34,271 bases of DNA, from positions 1 through 34,271 of the forward strand of contig NZ_BDBP01000105.1 of assembly GCF_001613045.1 (NCBI RefSeq), read 5' to 3'. The position numbers and the translations under genes are program-made. The stretch comes from Nocardia lijiangensis NBRC 108240 (GTDB taxonomy: Bacteria > Actinomycetota > Actinomycetes > Mycobacteriales > Mycobacteriaceae). This document shows positions 19,858 to 27,258 of this stretch, one piece after another. The notes under the pieces are model-generated. The model was given only the letters and a program-made list of their open reading frames with translations. It ran no database searches and had not been told where the DNA came from. Position 1 is the first letter of the stretch, and each line of letters starts with the position of its first letter.

Positions 19858-20672
19858 CGGCCCCGCCGGGCCGGCTTGGGGCAGGACGGGTGGGTGCCCG
19901 CGGTCACCAGCTCGGACACCGCGGCGCGCGGGTCGCCGCTGGTCACCAGGCCCTCGCCGACGAGAACGGCGTCCGCGCCCGCGCCCGCGTAGGCCAGCAG
20001 GTCGGCGGTGCCGCGGATGCCGGACTCGGCGATCCGGATGACCTCGGTGGGCAGGCCGGGGGCGATGCGGGCGAACACGTCACGGTCCACCTCGAGCGTC
20101 TTGAGGTTGCGGGCGTTCACGCCGATCACCGACGCACCGGCGGACAGCGCGCGGTCGGCCTCCTCCTCGGTGTGCACCTCGACCAGCGCGGTCATGCCGA
20201 GCGATTCGGTGCGGTCGATGAGCGAGGACAGCACATCCTGCTCGAGCGCCGCCACGATCAGCAGGATGACGTCGGCGCCGTGCGCGCGGGCCTCGTGGAT
20301 CTGGTAGGGACCGACCACGAAATCCTTGCGCAGGATCGGGATGTTCACGGTGGCGCGCACCGCGTCCAGGTCGTCGAGCGAGCCGCCGAAGCGGCGTCCC
20401 TCGGTGAGCACGCTGATGATGCGGGCGCCGCCGTCTTCGTAGGCCTTGGCCAGGCTCGCGGGGTCCGGGATGTCGGCCAGCGGTCCCTTGGACGGGCTGG
20501 CCCGCTTGACCTCGGCGATGACGCCGATGCCGTCTTCCAGGAGCGCGGCGCGCGCGTCCAGCGGGGCGGGCGCTGCGGCGGCTGCGGCCTTGATGGCCGG
20601 GAAGTCCAGGAGGGCTTCCCGAGCGGCCACATCCGCGCGGACCCCGTCGAGAATCGAGTCGAGTACCGTCAT
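19854..20672 (-). CDS. trpC: Indole-3-glycerol phosphate synthase
   Basis: The 272-residue single-domain TIM barrel closes the ring of CdRP to form indole-3-glycerol phosphate. It has IAEVKRASPSKGPLADI with the catalytic lysines, ILRKDFVVGPYQI, and the Glu/Asn-containing segments VIGVNARNLKT and RIAESGIRG. It is not fused to TrpF, unlike the enterobacterial protein. ATG 20672 has AAAGGA 10 bases upstream, placed just after a foldable leader. The gene is separated from the preceding membrane-protein gene by 183 bases, the only real gap in the trp cluster. Confidence 0.96.
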   Translation of the reverse strand: MTVLDSILDGVRADVAAREALLDFPAIKAAAAAAPAPLDARAALLEDGIGVIAEVKRASPSKGPLADIPDPASLAKAYEDGGARIISVLTEGRRFGGSLDDLDAVRATVNIPILRKDFVVGPYQIHEARAHGADVILLIVAALEQDVLSSLIDRTESLGMTALVEVHTEEEADRALSAGASVIGVNARNLKTLEVDRDVFARIAPGLPTEVIRIAESGIRGTADLLAYAGAGADAVLVGEGLVTSGDPRAAVSELVTAGTHPSCPKPARRGR

Positions 20673-20688
20673 CTGGCTCGAATCCTTT

Positions 20689-20738
20689 CTGGGGAGACGG
20701 ACTTGCTGCCTGAGAGTCCCCCCAGGCGCTGTCTCACC
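20689..20738 (-). promoter_or_regulatory. Structured leader with two exclusive folds upstream of trpC
   Basis: In RNA sense, fold 1 pairs GGUGAGAC (20738-20731) with GUCUCCCC (20698-20691, one mismatch) and GCCUG (20727-20723) with CAGGC (20712-20708). Fold 2 pairs an 11-base run, CUGGGGGGACU (20725-20715), with AGUCC (20703-20699) and CCCCAG (20694-20689) around a 4-base bulge. The two use the same bases. The trpC ribosome binding site AAAGGA starts at the next base (20688). I do not recognise a known riboswitch class. Confidence 0.5.
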
Positions 20739-20749
20739 GATGCTGACAA

Positions 20750-20755
20750 AGAATA
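20750..20755 (-). promoter_or_regulatory. Putative internal promoter -10 before trpC
   Basis: TATTCT (TANNNT) on the minus strand would start RNA near 20743, a few bases before the structured leader. The -35 region is not convincing. Confidence 0.4.
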
Positions 20756-20855
20756 AATGGCTGTACCTCTTGTCTTGCCGCCGGGGTTCAGCTCCGCGCC
20801 CGATCGGCGGTCAGGTGGCGGAAGGAACCAGGGAGGCAGTGTGTGGGCGGTCACG

Positions 20856-21674
20856 TCAGCCCGCACCGCCGTTCACCGCGCGGTTGCGCGAATTCGGCTC
20901 GGCGGGGTCGCGCGAATCGGGTGTGGCTCGACCCGGCTCCGCACCCGCGCGCGAATCGGATCCGGCGCCCGGCGTGTCCTCGGTCGGGTCGGTGCCCGCG
21001 TCCAGCGCGTCCCACAGCACCCGCTCCGAGAGTTGCCCGGACGTGTCCGCGGCGCGCTGTTTGGTGACCTCTTCGGTGGCGGCCTCGCGGCGCACCACCG
21101 GGCTGTCGTACTTGCCGGAGAGCCTGCCCGACTCCCGCGGCATCCGCGCGAGCAGCACGCCCGCGGTGAACGCCGCGAGCGCCGCGACCAGCGTGAGAAC
21201 CGCGGGCAGCGGCGCGGTGGTCACCTCGGTGACCGTGGCCCGGCCCGGCAGCTCGGCCAGGTCGGCGGCCCGCTCCTCCGTCGCGCCCTGCCCGGTGAGC
21301 AGTGCGAAGGCGGGCACGGCGGTCACCGCCGCGACGAGCGCGACGAGCACGCCGACCATCCGCCGCAGCCATCCCCTGGTGGCCAGCAGCGCGGCGATGG
21401 CCGCGAGCAGCACCAGCGCCAGCGGGGTGAGCGCGCCGAACCAGACACCGCCGTTCAGCTCGTCGGTGCGCGGTTCGGTGAGTCCGTCCGAGGACGACAC
21501 CGTCACCCAGGTCAGCCGCGACGAGCCCCACATCAGCGCCGCGGCGAGCGCCAGCAGCACGATGGCCCCGACCGGATACTTGCGCCCCTCGGCGTGCGCG
21601 GGCGCCTCGGCCGTCAGGGACTCGTCGGCCTCGGACGAGGCGCGCGGATCTCGTTCCGGTTCCGCACCGGTCAT
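20856..21674 (-). CDS. Trp-operon-associated membrane protein (TIGR02234 type)
   Basis: The 272-residue protein has a hydrophilic N-terminus, then four hydrophobic segments at about residues 34-50, 79-98, 105-128 and 156-176, and a polar C-terminal tail rich in Asp, Glu and Ser. The conserved first loop SSRLTWVTV matches the family of Trp-biosynthesis-associated membrane proteins found between trpE and trpC in mycobacteria (Rv1610). Its role is unknown. The ATG at 21674 overlaps the trpE stop (ATGA), so it is coupled to trpE. The much longer open frame in this phase is a shadow of trpE. Confidence 0.88.
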   Translation of the reverse strand: MTGAEPERDPRASSEADESLTAEAPAHAEGRKYPVGAIVLLALAAALMWGSSRLTWVTVSSSDGLTEPRTDELNGGVWFGALTPLALVLLAAIAALLATRGWLRRMVGVLVALVAAVTAVPAFALLTGQGATEERAADLAELPGRATVTEVTTAPLPAVLTLVAALAAFTAGVLLARMPRESGRLSGKYDSPVVRREAATEEVTKQRAADTSGQLSERVLWDALDAGTDPTEDTPGAGSDSRAGAEPGRATPDSRDPAEPNSRNRAVNGGAG

Positions 21675-23224
21675 AGGTCGCCGCCCGCCGCTCGGTCGAC
21701 GCTGTAGGCGCGCACGGTCTCGGCGGCGGCGACGGCCTTCAGCACCGCCATCGCCTTGTTGCGCGATTCGACGTCCTCGTAATCGGGATCGGAATCGGCG
21801 ACCACGCCCGCGCCCGCCTGGACGTAGGCGATGCCGTCCTTGAGCAGGGCGGTGCGGATGGCGATCGCGGTGTCGGCGTCGCCCGCGAAGTCGAGGTAGC
21901 CCACGACGCCGCCGTAGACGCCGCGCCGGGTCTGCTCCAGTTCCTCGATGAGCTCCATCGCCCGGACCTTCGGCGCGCCCGACAGGGTGCCCGCGGGGAA
22001 GCACGCGCTCACCGCGTCCAAGGCGACCTTGCCCGGCTTCAGCCGTCCCGACACCGTGGACACCAGATGCATGACGTGGCTGTAGCGCTCGATGTGCCGG
22101 TACTCGGTGACGCGCACCGTGCCCGGCTGACAGACCCGCCCGAGATCGTTGCGGCCGAGGTCGACGAGCATCAGGTGCTCGGCGTTCTCCTTCTCGTCGG
22201 CCAGCAGCCCCTTCTCCAGCAGCAGGTCGTCCTCCTCGGTGGCGCCGCGCCAGCGGGTACCCGCGATCGGGTGCGTGGTGGCCACGCCCTCCTTCACGGT
22301 CACCAGCGATTCCGGGCTGGAGCCGACAATCGAGAAGGCCGTGCCGCCCTCGCCGTCGGGGACGTGGATCAGGTACATGTACGGGCTCGGATTGGAGGCC
22401 CGCAGCATCCGGTACAGGTCGATCGCCTCGCCGTGATAGTCCATCTCGAACCGCTGGGAGAGCACGACCTGGAATGCCTCGCCCGCCTCGATCTCCTTGA
22501 CCAGCCTGCGCACGCCCGCGCCGAACTCGTCGGAGGTGCGCTGGCGGCGATACTGCGGCTCGGGCTGGTCGAAGACCGAGACGGTGGACGCGGCCGGGGC
22601 GGCCAGCGCCTCGGTCATCCGGTCCAGGCGGGCGACCGCGTCGTCGTAGGCCTCGTCGACGCGGTCGGCCGTGCCGTTCCAGTTCACGGCGTTGGCGATC
22701 AGCGTGATGGCGCCCTCGTGGTGGTCGAAGGCGGCCAGGTCGGTGGCGAGCAGCAGCACCATCTCGGGCAGCTGCAGATCGTCGGTGGCCAGGCTGGGCA
22801 GCCGCTCGATCCGGCGCACCGCGTCGTAGCCGAGGTAGCCGACCATGCCGCCGGTGAGCGGCGGCAGACCGGGGAGCCGCTCGGTCTGCAGCAGCTGCAG
22901 CGTCTCGCGCAGCGCGACCAGCGGGTCGCCGCCCGACGGAGCGTCCACGGGGATGTGGCCGAGCCACGCCGCCTCGCCGTCGACCACGGTGAGCGCCGAC
23001 GGGCTGCCCGCACCGATGAACGACCAGCGCGACCAGGACCGTCCGGTCTCGGCGGACTCGAAAAGGAAGGTGCCCGCCCGGTCGGCCGCCAGCTTGCGAT
23101 AGGCCGACAGCGGAGTTTCGGAGTCCGCCAGCACCTTTCGGGTCACGGGGACCACCCGGTGCTCCGCGGCGAGCAGATGGAACTGTTCGCGGGTCGTGGT
23201 GGTGGGAGTGGACGCGCCAGGCAT
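21671..23224 (-). CDS. trpE: Anthranilate synthase component I
   Basis: The 517-residue protein makes anthranilate from chorismate with ammonia from a TrpG partner that is not encoded here. The N-terminal feedback site looks intact (LFES followed by a serine, compare the LLES...S tryptophan-binding motif). The C-terminal chorismate-binding domain shows GEAFQVVLSQRF, PIAGTRWRG, DLGRNDLGRV and GTLSGAPKVRAMELI. I start at ATG 23224; GGAG is only 2 bases upstream, a poor spacing, while GATGAT sits 6 bases before the ATG as a possible weak -10. The extension upstream is antisense to bcp. Confidence 0.94.
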   Translation of the reverse strand: MPGASTPTTTTREQFHLLAAEHRVVPVTRKVLADSETPLSAYRKLAADRAGTFLFESAETGRSWSRWSFIGAGSPSALTVVDGEAAWLGHIPVDAPSGGDPLVALRETLQLLQTERLPGLPPLTGGMVGYLGYDAVRRIERLPSLATDDLQLPEMVLLLATDLAAFDHHEGAITLIANAVNWNGTADRVDEAYDDAVARLDRMTEALAAPAASTVSVFDQPEPQYRRQRTSDEFGAGVRRLVKEIEAGEAFQVVLSQRFEMDYHGEAIDLYRMLRASNPSPYMYLIHVPDGEGGTAFSIVGSSPESLVTVKEGVATTHPIAGTRWRGATEEDDLLLEKGLLADEKENAEHLMLVDLGRNDLGRVCQPGTVRVTEYRHIERYSHVMHLVSTVSGRLKPGKVALDAVSACFPAGTLSGAPKVRAMELIEELEQTRRGVYGGVVGYLDFAGDADTAIAIRTALLKDGIAYVQAGAGVVADSDPDYEDVESRNKAMAVLKAVAAAETVRAYSVDRAAGGDL

Positions 23225-23350
23225 TACTCCATCATCCCAGGGCGGACGCTCGGGCTTCGCTCGGCCCGGTGCAAGGCCGCTCCGGGCGCGTCGGCGCACC
23301 ACCGATCGCCGGCGCGTGACGCTCGATCGGCAACCGTCCAGCGCCCGGCA

Positions 23351-23387
23351 GGGCAGTACCGGGCGTCCGGTACGCCCGGTACTGTCC
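23351..23387. promoter_or_regulatory. Large inverted repeat overlapping the bcp promoter
   Basis: Arms 23355-23366 and 23372-23383 are perfect complements over 12 bp around a 5-base centre. The pairing extends outwards four more positions, with one G-T, to 23351/23387. It lies in the divergent trpE/bcp region, overlaps the -10 hexamer of bcp, and ends 5 bases before the bcp ATG. It may be a repressor operator or a cruciform/hairpin. Confidence 0.6.
23380..23385 (+). promoter_or_regulatory. -10 element for a leaderless bcp transcript
   Basis: TACTGT (TANNNT) is 7 bases upstream of the ATG at 23393, inside the right arm of the inverted repeat. No Shine-Dalgarno sequence is present. Confidence 0.5.
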
Positions 23388-23392
23388 CTCTT

Positions 23393-23854
23393 ATGCAGAA
23401 AGGCCAGCTCGCCCCGCAGTTCGAGCTCCCCGACCAGTCCGGCGCTCTTCGCTCCCTCGACGAGTTGCTCGCCGATGGACCACTGGTGCTGTTCTTCTAC
23501 CCGGGCGCGAACACCCCGATATGCACCGCCGAGGCCTGCCACTTCCGGGATCTGTCCGCGGAGTTCGCCGCGCTGGGCGCCTCCTGTGCCGGCATCAGCG
23601 CCGACGCGGTGGACACCCAGGCGGGCTTCGCCGCCAAGCAGGGCCTCGGCTATCCGCTGCTCTCCGACAGCGACGGCGCGATCGCCGCGCAGTTCGGCGT
23701 CAAACGCGGCCTGCTCGGCAAACTCGCGCCGGTGAAGCGGCAGACCTTCGTCATCGACACCGACCGCACCGTGCTCGCGGTGATCACCGGCGAATTGCGC
23801 GCCAGCGTGCACGCCGACGACGCGCTGAGCGTCCTGCGCCAACGGGTTCGCTAG
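23393..23854 (+). CDS. bcp: PrxQ/BCP-type peroxiredoxin
   Basis: The 153-residue thiol peroxidase reduces hydrogen peroxide and organic hydroperoxides with electrons from thioredoxin or a similar donor in the cytoplasm. The FFYPGANTPICTAEACHFRD block holds the peroxidatic Cys44, Thr41 and the resolving Cys49 five residues later, typical of the alpha subgroup. The C-terminal half has QTFVIDTDRTV. Length is normal. The start has no ribosome binding site and follows a -10 hexamer at leaderless distance; a longer open frame upstream is antisense to trpE. It is divergent from trpE, as Rv1608c is in M. tuberculosis. Confidence 0.94.
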   Translation: MQKGQLAPQFELPDQSGALRSLDELLADGPLVLFFYPGANTPICTAEACHFRDLSAEFAALGASCAGISADAVDTQAGFAAKQGLGYPLLSDSDGAIAAQFGVKRGLLGKLAPVKRQTFVIDTDRTVLAVITGELRASVHADDALSVLRQRVR

Positions 23855-23874
23855 GCATTCACTCCGAGTCGCGC

Positions 23875-23897
23875 GCGGGGCCGGCGACGCCCCCCGC
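23875..23897 (+). terminator. Possible terminator hairpin after bcp
   Basis: GCGGGGC (23875-23881) pairs with GCCCCCCGC (23889-23897), with two extra C bases bulged. It lies 21 bases after the bcp stop and has no T-run. Confidence 0.35.
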
Positions 23898-23960
23898 CCG
23901 ACAGCGCTGACAAGGCGAAACGCCGACCCGCACTACGGCACGGAGACCGACCGGTCGACC

Positions 23961-23966
23961 TACGCT
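23961..23966 (+). promoter_or_regulatory. -10 element for a leaderless membrane-protein transcript
   Basis: TACGCT (TANNNT) is 6 bases upstream of the ATG at 23973. No Shine-Dalgarno sequence is present. Confidence 0.5.
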
Positions 23967-23972
23967 GAAACC

Positions 23973-24572
23973 ATGACTTCGAGCGAGGTTCGGCCGGACG
24001 GGAAATCCAGCGCGTCCGTCTGGCGCAATCGGATCATCGGCGGCGTGGCCCTGCTCGTGGTCCTCGTCGTCACCTACCTCATCCTGGCCGCGTTCATCCC
24101 GCGCTGGTGGGCGCAGCGGCTCGCCGAGATGGTGAGCGGCAGCTTCAGCAAGGGCATCGGGTGGGGATTGTTCTTCGGCGGGGTGTGCACGCTCGTTGCG
24201 CTCTTGCTGCTGTTGTTCGCGGTGCTGATGTGGCGCAAACGTGCGGGGAAGTTCCTGGCGGGTGCCGCGGTGTTGCTCGCCGTCCTGGTGCTGATACCGA
24301 ATCTGATGACGCTGTCCATCGTGCTCGGCGCCAGCAGCGCCGCCCATGCGGGCCAGCGCATCCTGGACGTGGACGCCCCCGCGTTCCGCGGCGCCGGTCT
24401 CGTCGGCGCGATCATTGCGGCGCTGCTCTTCGCCGGTGCGGTGTTCCTCGTCGTGCGCAGGCAGATGCGCCGCAAGAAGGCCGCCAAGCAGATCGCCACC
24501 GCACCCGAAACCGGCGCCGCACCGGCGCAGGCCGCGCCGGACGCGACACCGACACGCCACAACCGTCTGTGA
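23973..24572 (+). CDS. Four-helix integral membrane protein of unknown function
   Basis: The 199-residue protein has hydrophobic segments at about 21-43, 66-86, 92-114 and 141-162. The N-terminus is short and polar, and the C-terminal cytoplasmic tail begins RRQMRRKKAAKQ and ends Ala/Pro/Thr-rich. The Arg/Lys cluster after the fourth helix suggests both ends are cytoplasmic. I recognise no family with certainty. It has its own -10 hexamer at leaderless spacing and lies 118 bases after bcp, so it is probably separately transcribed. The next gene is a MarR regulator 145 bases downstream. Confidence 0.75.
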   Translation: MTSSEVRPDGKSSASVWRNRIIGGVALLVVLVVTYLILAAFIPRWWAQRLAEMVSGSFSKGIGWGLFFGGVCTLVALLLLLFAVLMWRKRAGKFLAGAAVLLAVLVLIPNLMTLSIVLGASSAAHAGQRILDVDAPAFRGAGLVGAIIAALLFAGAVFLVVRRQMRRKKAAKQIATAPETGAAPAQAAPDATPTRHNRL

Positions 24573-24645
24573 ATGAACTCACGACATCGGGGATCCCCAT
24601 GACCCTCGAGCGAAGTCGTGGCAAACTCGGTGCACGCAAGTGACT

Positions 24646-24675
24646 GTGAATACGTTTTTCACTAATCGATAGGCT
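24646..24675 (+). promoter_or_regulatory. Putative promoter and operator of the MarR gene
   Basis: TAGGCT (24670-24675) fits TANNNT. An inverted repeat, GTGAA (24646-24650) and TTCAC (24658-24662), lies just upstream in AT-richer DNA and could be an autoregulatory site. Confidence 0.35.
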
Positions 24676-24717
24676 CCCTAACTACCCCACGTCACTTGGC
24701 TCGAAAGAAGGCGCGCA

Positions 24718-25224
24718 GTGACGAAGTGGCTGGATCCCGTGGAACAACGGGCTTGGCGCGCGGTCGTGGCGCTGATGACGCGGCTGCCGAGCGCCTTGGA
24801 TACCCAATTGCAGCGTGAATCCGGGGTCACTCATTTCGAATATTGGGTAATGATGCTGCTTTCCGAAGAACCCGGACATCGACTCCAAATGAGTGAGCTT
24901 GCCCACAAAGCAAATGCTTCGCTATCGCGCCTGTCGCACGTGGTGTCGAAGCTGGAGCGCATGGGCTGGGCGCAGCGCTCGACGACGATGGGCCGGCGCG
25001 GCGTGCACGCGGTGCTCACCGACGACGGTTACCTCAAGGTCGTCGAGGCGGCGCCCGGATACCTGGACGCGGTGCGGCATTTGGTGTTCGACGGATTGGA
25101 CGCCACCCAGAAGGCCGAGCTCGCCGACCTCAGCGAGGTCCTCGCCCAGCGGCTCGCCGAGGCGGTGAGCCAGCTCGCGCCGGGCACCGACGGCGCCACG
25201 CGGCGCGACCGGCCGGGCAAGTAA
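24718..25224 (+). CDS. MarR family transcriptional regulator
   Basis: The 168-residue winged-helix protein has MarR features: helix FEYWVMMLLSEEP, a DNA-recognition region QMSELAHKANASLSRLSHVVSKLERMGW, and a wing with RRGVHAVLTDDG. Long N- and C-terminal helices would form the dimer interface. The start is GTG 24718, with AAGAAGG 6 bases upstream. MarR proteins usually repress their own or neighbouring genes in response to small phenolic or oxidant ligands. Here the neighbours give no clear target, and the gene ends 18 bases from the convergent hisI. Confidence 0.9.
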   Translation: MTKWLDPVEQRAWRAVVALMTRLPSALDTQLQRESGVTHFEYWVMMLLSEEPGHRLQMSELAHKANASLSRLSHVVSKLERMGWAQRSTTMGRRGVHAVLTDDGYLKVVEAAPGYLDAVRHLVFDGLDATQKAELADLSEVLAQRLAEAVSQLAPGTDGATRRDRPGK

Positions 25225-25242
25225 GCGCGAGTCCCGCTGCGG

Positions 25243-25590
25243 CTATCGGGGTTCGCCGAGCAGCAGATCGGAATCGAAGCAGGTGTGGGTGCCGGTGTGG
25301 CACGCCGCGCCCTCCTGGTCGACGACCAGCAGCACGGTGTCGCCGTCGCAGTCCAGCCGCACCTCGTGCACGTACTGGGTGTGGCCGGAGGTCTCGCCCT
25401 TGACCCAGTACTGCTGCCGCGAGCGCGAATAGTAGGTCGCCTTGCGGGATTCCAGCGTGCGGGCCAGTGCTTCGTCGTCCATCCAGGCGACCATCAGCAC
25501 ATCGCCGGTGCCGCGCTCCTGCGCGACGGCGGCCACCAGCCCCGCGTCGTTGCGCTTGAGGCGGGCGGCGATGGCGGGGTCGAGTGTCAT
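25243..25590 (-). CDS. hisI: Phosphoribosyl-AMP cyclohydrolase
   Basis: The 115-residue enzyme opens the ring of phosphoribosyl-AMP, the third step of histidine synthesis. It has the family zinc and magnesium ligands: LDCDGDTVLL and CHTGTHTCFDSDLL, and TYYSRSRQQYWVKGE. It is a stand-alone HisI without the HisE pyrophosphohydrolase domain, as in other actinobacteria. A TATAAC hexamer is 6 bases before the ATG, with GGTGGA between them, so either a weak ribosome binding site or a leaderless start is possible. It is the last his gene, 51 bases after hisF. Confidence 0.95.
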   Translation of the reverse strand: MTLDPAIAARLKRNDAGLVAAVAQERGTGDVLMVAWMDDEALARTLESRKATYYSRSRQQYWVKGETSGHTQYVHEVRLDCDGDTVLLVVDQEGAACHTGTHTCFDSDLLLGEPR

Positions 25591-25641
25591 TCCACCGTTA
25601 TAACAGGGCCGTCGCGGCGTCTGTTCGGAGAGGCCGCGGAA

Positions 25642-26415
25642 TCAGCGGACGACGATGTTCTCCGCGCGCATGGAGTCCTTGACCTGGCGGATGGTGAGAT
25701 CGCCGAAGTGGAAGACGCTGGCGGCGAGCACCGCGTCGGCGCCCGCGTGGACCGCGGGGGCGAAGTGTTCGACGGCCCCGGCGCCGCCGCTGGCGATGAC
25801 GGGAACCGTGACGGCGGCCCGGACGGCGCGGATCATCGGCAGGTCGAAGCCGGTCTTGGTGCCGTCGGCGTCCATGGAGTTCAACAGGATCTCGCCGACC
25901 CCCAATTCGGCGCCGCGAACGGCCCATTCGACGGCGTCGATGCCCGTGCCGCGCTTGCCGCCGTGGGTGGTGACCTCCCAGCCGGAGGAGGTGTCGGGCT
26001 GGCCGTCGGGCACGGTCCTGGCGTCCACGGAGAGCACGATGCACTGCGAACCGAATCGCTCGGACATCTCGCGCAGCACCTCGGGGCGGGCGATCGCCGC
26101 CGTGTTCACCGAGACCTTGTCCGCGCCCGCCCGCAGCAGCCGGTCCACGTCCTCGACGGTGCGCACACCGCCGCCGACGGTCAGCGGGATGAAGATCTGC
26201 TCGGCGGTGCGGGTCACCACGTCGATCATGGTGCCGCGGTCGCCGGTGGAGGCGGTGACGTCAAGGAAGGTCAGTTCGTCGGCGCCCTGGGCGTCGTAGG
26301 TCGCGGCCAGCTCGACGGGATCGCCCGCGTCGCGCAGGTTCTCGAAGTTGACGCCCTTGACCACCCGGCCCGCGTCCACGTCGAGACACGGAATCACGCG
26401 TACGGCCAACGTCAT
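25642..26415 (-). CDS. hisF: Imidazole glycerol phosphate synthase cyclase subunit
   Basis: The 257-residue TIM barrel uses ammonia from HisH and PRFAR to make imidazole glycerol phosphate and AICAR. Signatures are VIPCLDVDAGRVVKGVNF with the first catalytic Asp, PLTVGGGVRTVEDV, and LNSMDADGTKTGFD with the second Asp region, and ASGGAGAVEHF for phosphate. The ATG at 26415 is 4 bases after the impA stop. The partner HisH is encoded three his-linked genes upstream. Confidence 0.96.
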   Translation of the reverse strand: MTLAVRVIPCLDVDAGRVVKGVNFENLRDAGDPVELAATYDAQGADELTFLDVTASTGDRGTMIDVVTRTAEQIFIPLTVGGGVRTVEDVDRLLRAGADKVSVNTAAIARPEVLREMSERFGSQCIVLSVDARTVPDGQPDTSSGWEVTTHGGKRGTGIDAVEWAVRGAELGVGEILLNSMDADGTKTGFDLPMIRAVRAAVTVPVIASGGAGAVEHFAPAVHAGADAVLAASVFHFGDLTIRQVKDSMRAENIVVR

Positions 26416-26419
26416 CGGC

Positions 26420-27247
26420 TCATCCTTCCTCGGCGGTCGACGGATCGGCGACCGTGCAGATCATCTCGAGCAGTTCTTCGTGCACCCCGGGCGCCGCCGC
26501 GAGCACCGACCCGGAGGTGATGGTCCACGGGTCGCCCGCCAGGTCGGTCACCACGCCGCCCGCCGCGCGGACCAGCGCGACGCCCGCCGCGTTGTCCCAG
26601 GGGTGGTGGCCGAACACGATCGCGCCGCCCAGCACCCCGGCGGCGGTGAAGGCCAGGTCGATGCCGGTGGACCCGTGCATCCGCACCCGGGAGGAGAGCC
26701 TGCTCAGCGGGCCGAGCAGATCGAAGCGGAAGCGGCCGGGGATGCGGCCCGCGGAGTCGACGTTGAACGCGCCGAATCCGATCATCGAGTCGGCCAGTTT
26801 CGCGGGCGGCAGCGGCGCCAGCGGTGTGCCGTTGAGCAGCACCGGCCCGCCGCGCATCGCGGCGTAGCGCTGGCCGAGGATCGGCAGCCAGGTCAGCCCG
26901 AGCACCGGTTCGCCGTCGTGCACCAGCGCGAGCAGCATGCCCGAGAGCGGGTGACCCGAGGAGTAGTTGAAGGTGCCGTCGATCGGGTCGAGCACCCACG
27001 CGGTGCCGGAGGTGAGCTGCGGACCGCCGAACTCCTCTCCGTGCACCTCGATTCCGGTGCGCAGGGCCAGCCCCTCGCTGATGGTGCGTTCCAGCTCCAG
27101 GTCGAGTTCGGTGGCGAAATCGTTGCGGCCCTTGGTGACCGCGCTCGGCGCGCCGAGACCCTCGACGAAACGCGCACCGGCGGCGTCGAGGATCTCGCTC
27201 GCGACGGCGAGCAACTCGGGGAGATCGGCGATCGGGTTGGCAGCCAT
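26420..27247 (-). CDS. impA: Inositol monophosphatase family protein (ImpA-like)
   Basis: The 275-residue Mg-dependent phosphatase has motif A WVLDPIDGTFNY with the metal ligands and motif B WDNAAGVALVRAAGG. The family hydrolyses inositol phosphates and related sugar phosphates; the position within the his cluster also allows histidinol phosphate as substrate. M. tuberculosis has impA at the same place, between hisA and hisF. ATG 27247 starts 11 bases after the hisA stop and has no strong ribosome binding site, so reinitiation from hisA is likely. The choice between inositol phosphate and histidinol phosphate cannot be made from the sequence. Confidence 0.88.
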   Translation of the reverse strand: MAANPIADLPELLAVASEILDAAGARFVEGLGAPSAVTKGRNDFATELDLELERTISEGLALRTGIEVHGEEFGGPQLTSGTAWVLDPIDGTFNYSSGHPLSGMLLALVHDGEPVLGLTWLPILGQRYAAMRGGPVLLNGTPLAPLPPAKLADSMIGFGAFNVDSAGRIPGRFRFDLLGPLSRLSSRVRMHGSTGIDLAFTAAGVLGGAIVFGHHPWDNAAGVALVRAAGGVVTDLAGDPWTITSGSVLAAAPGVHEELLEMICTVADPSTAEEG

Positions 27248-27258
27248 CGGTTTTCGGA

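Noticed and set aside
20669..20866. Small minus-strand frame of 65 codons that ends on the trpC start (ATGA overlap), a possible leader peptide
   Set aside because: It holds a single Trp codon, many A/T-ending and rare Arg codons and no ribosome binding site. It reads straight through the structured RNA, so a non-coding leader explains the region better.
23225..23392. Classical tryptophan attenuator before trpE
   Set aside because: I found no short open frame with consecutive Trp codons on the minus strand in this gap.
22067..23392. N-terminal extension of bcp into trpE
   Set aside because: The in-frame extension is antisense to trpE; the conserved protein begins at ATG 23393.
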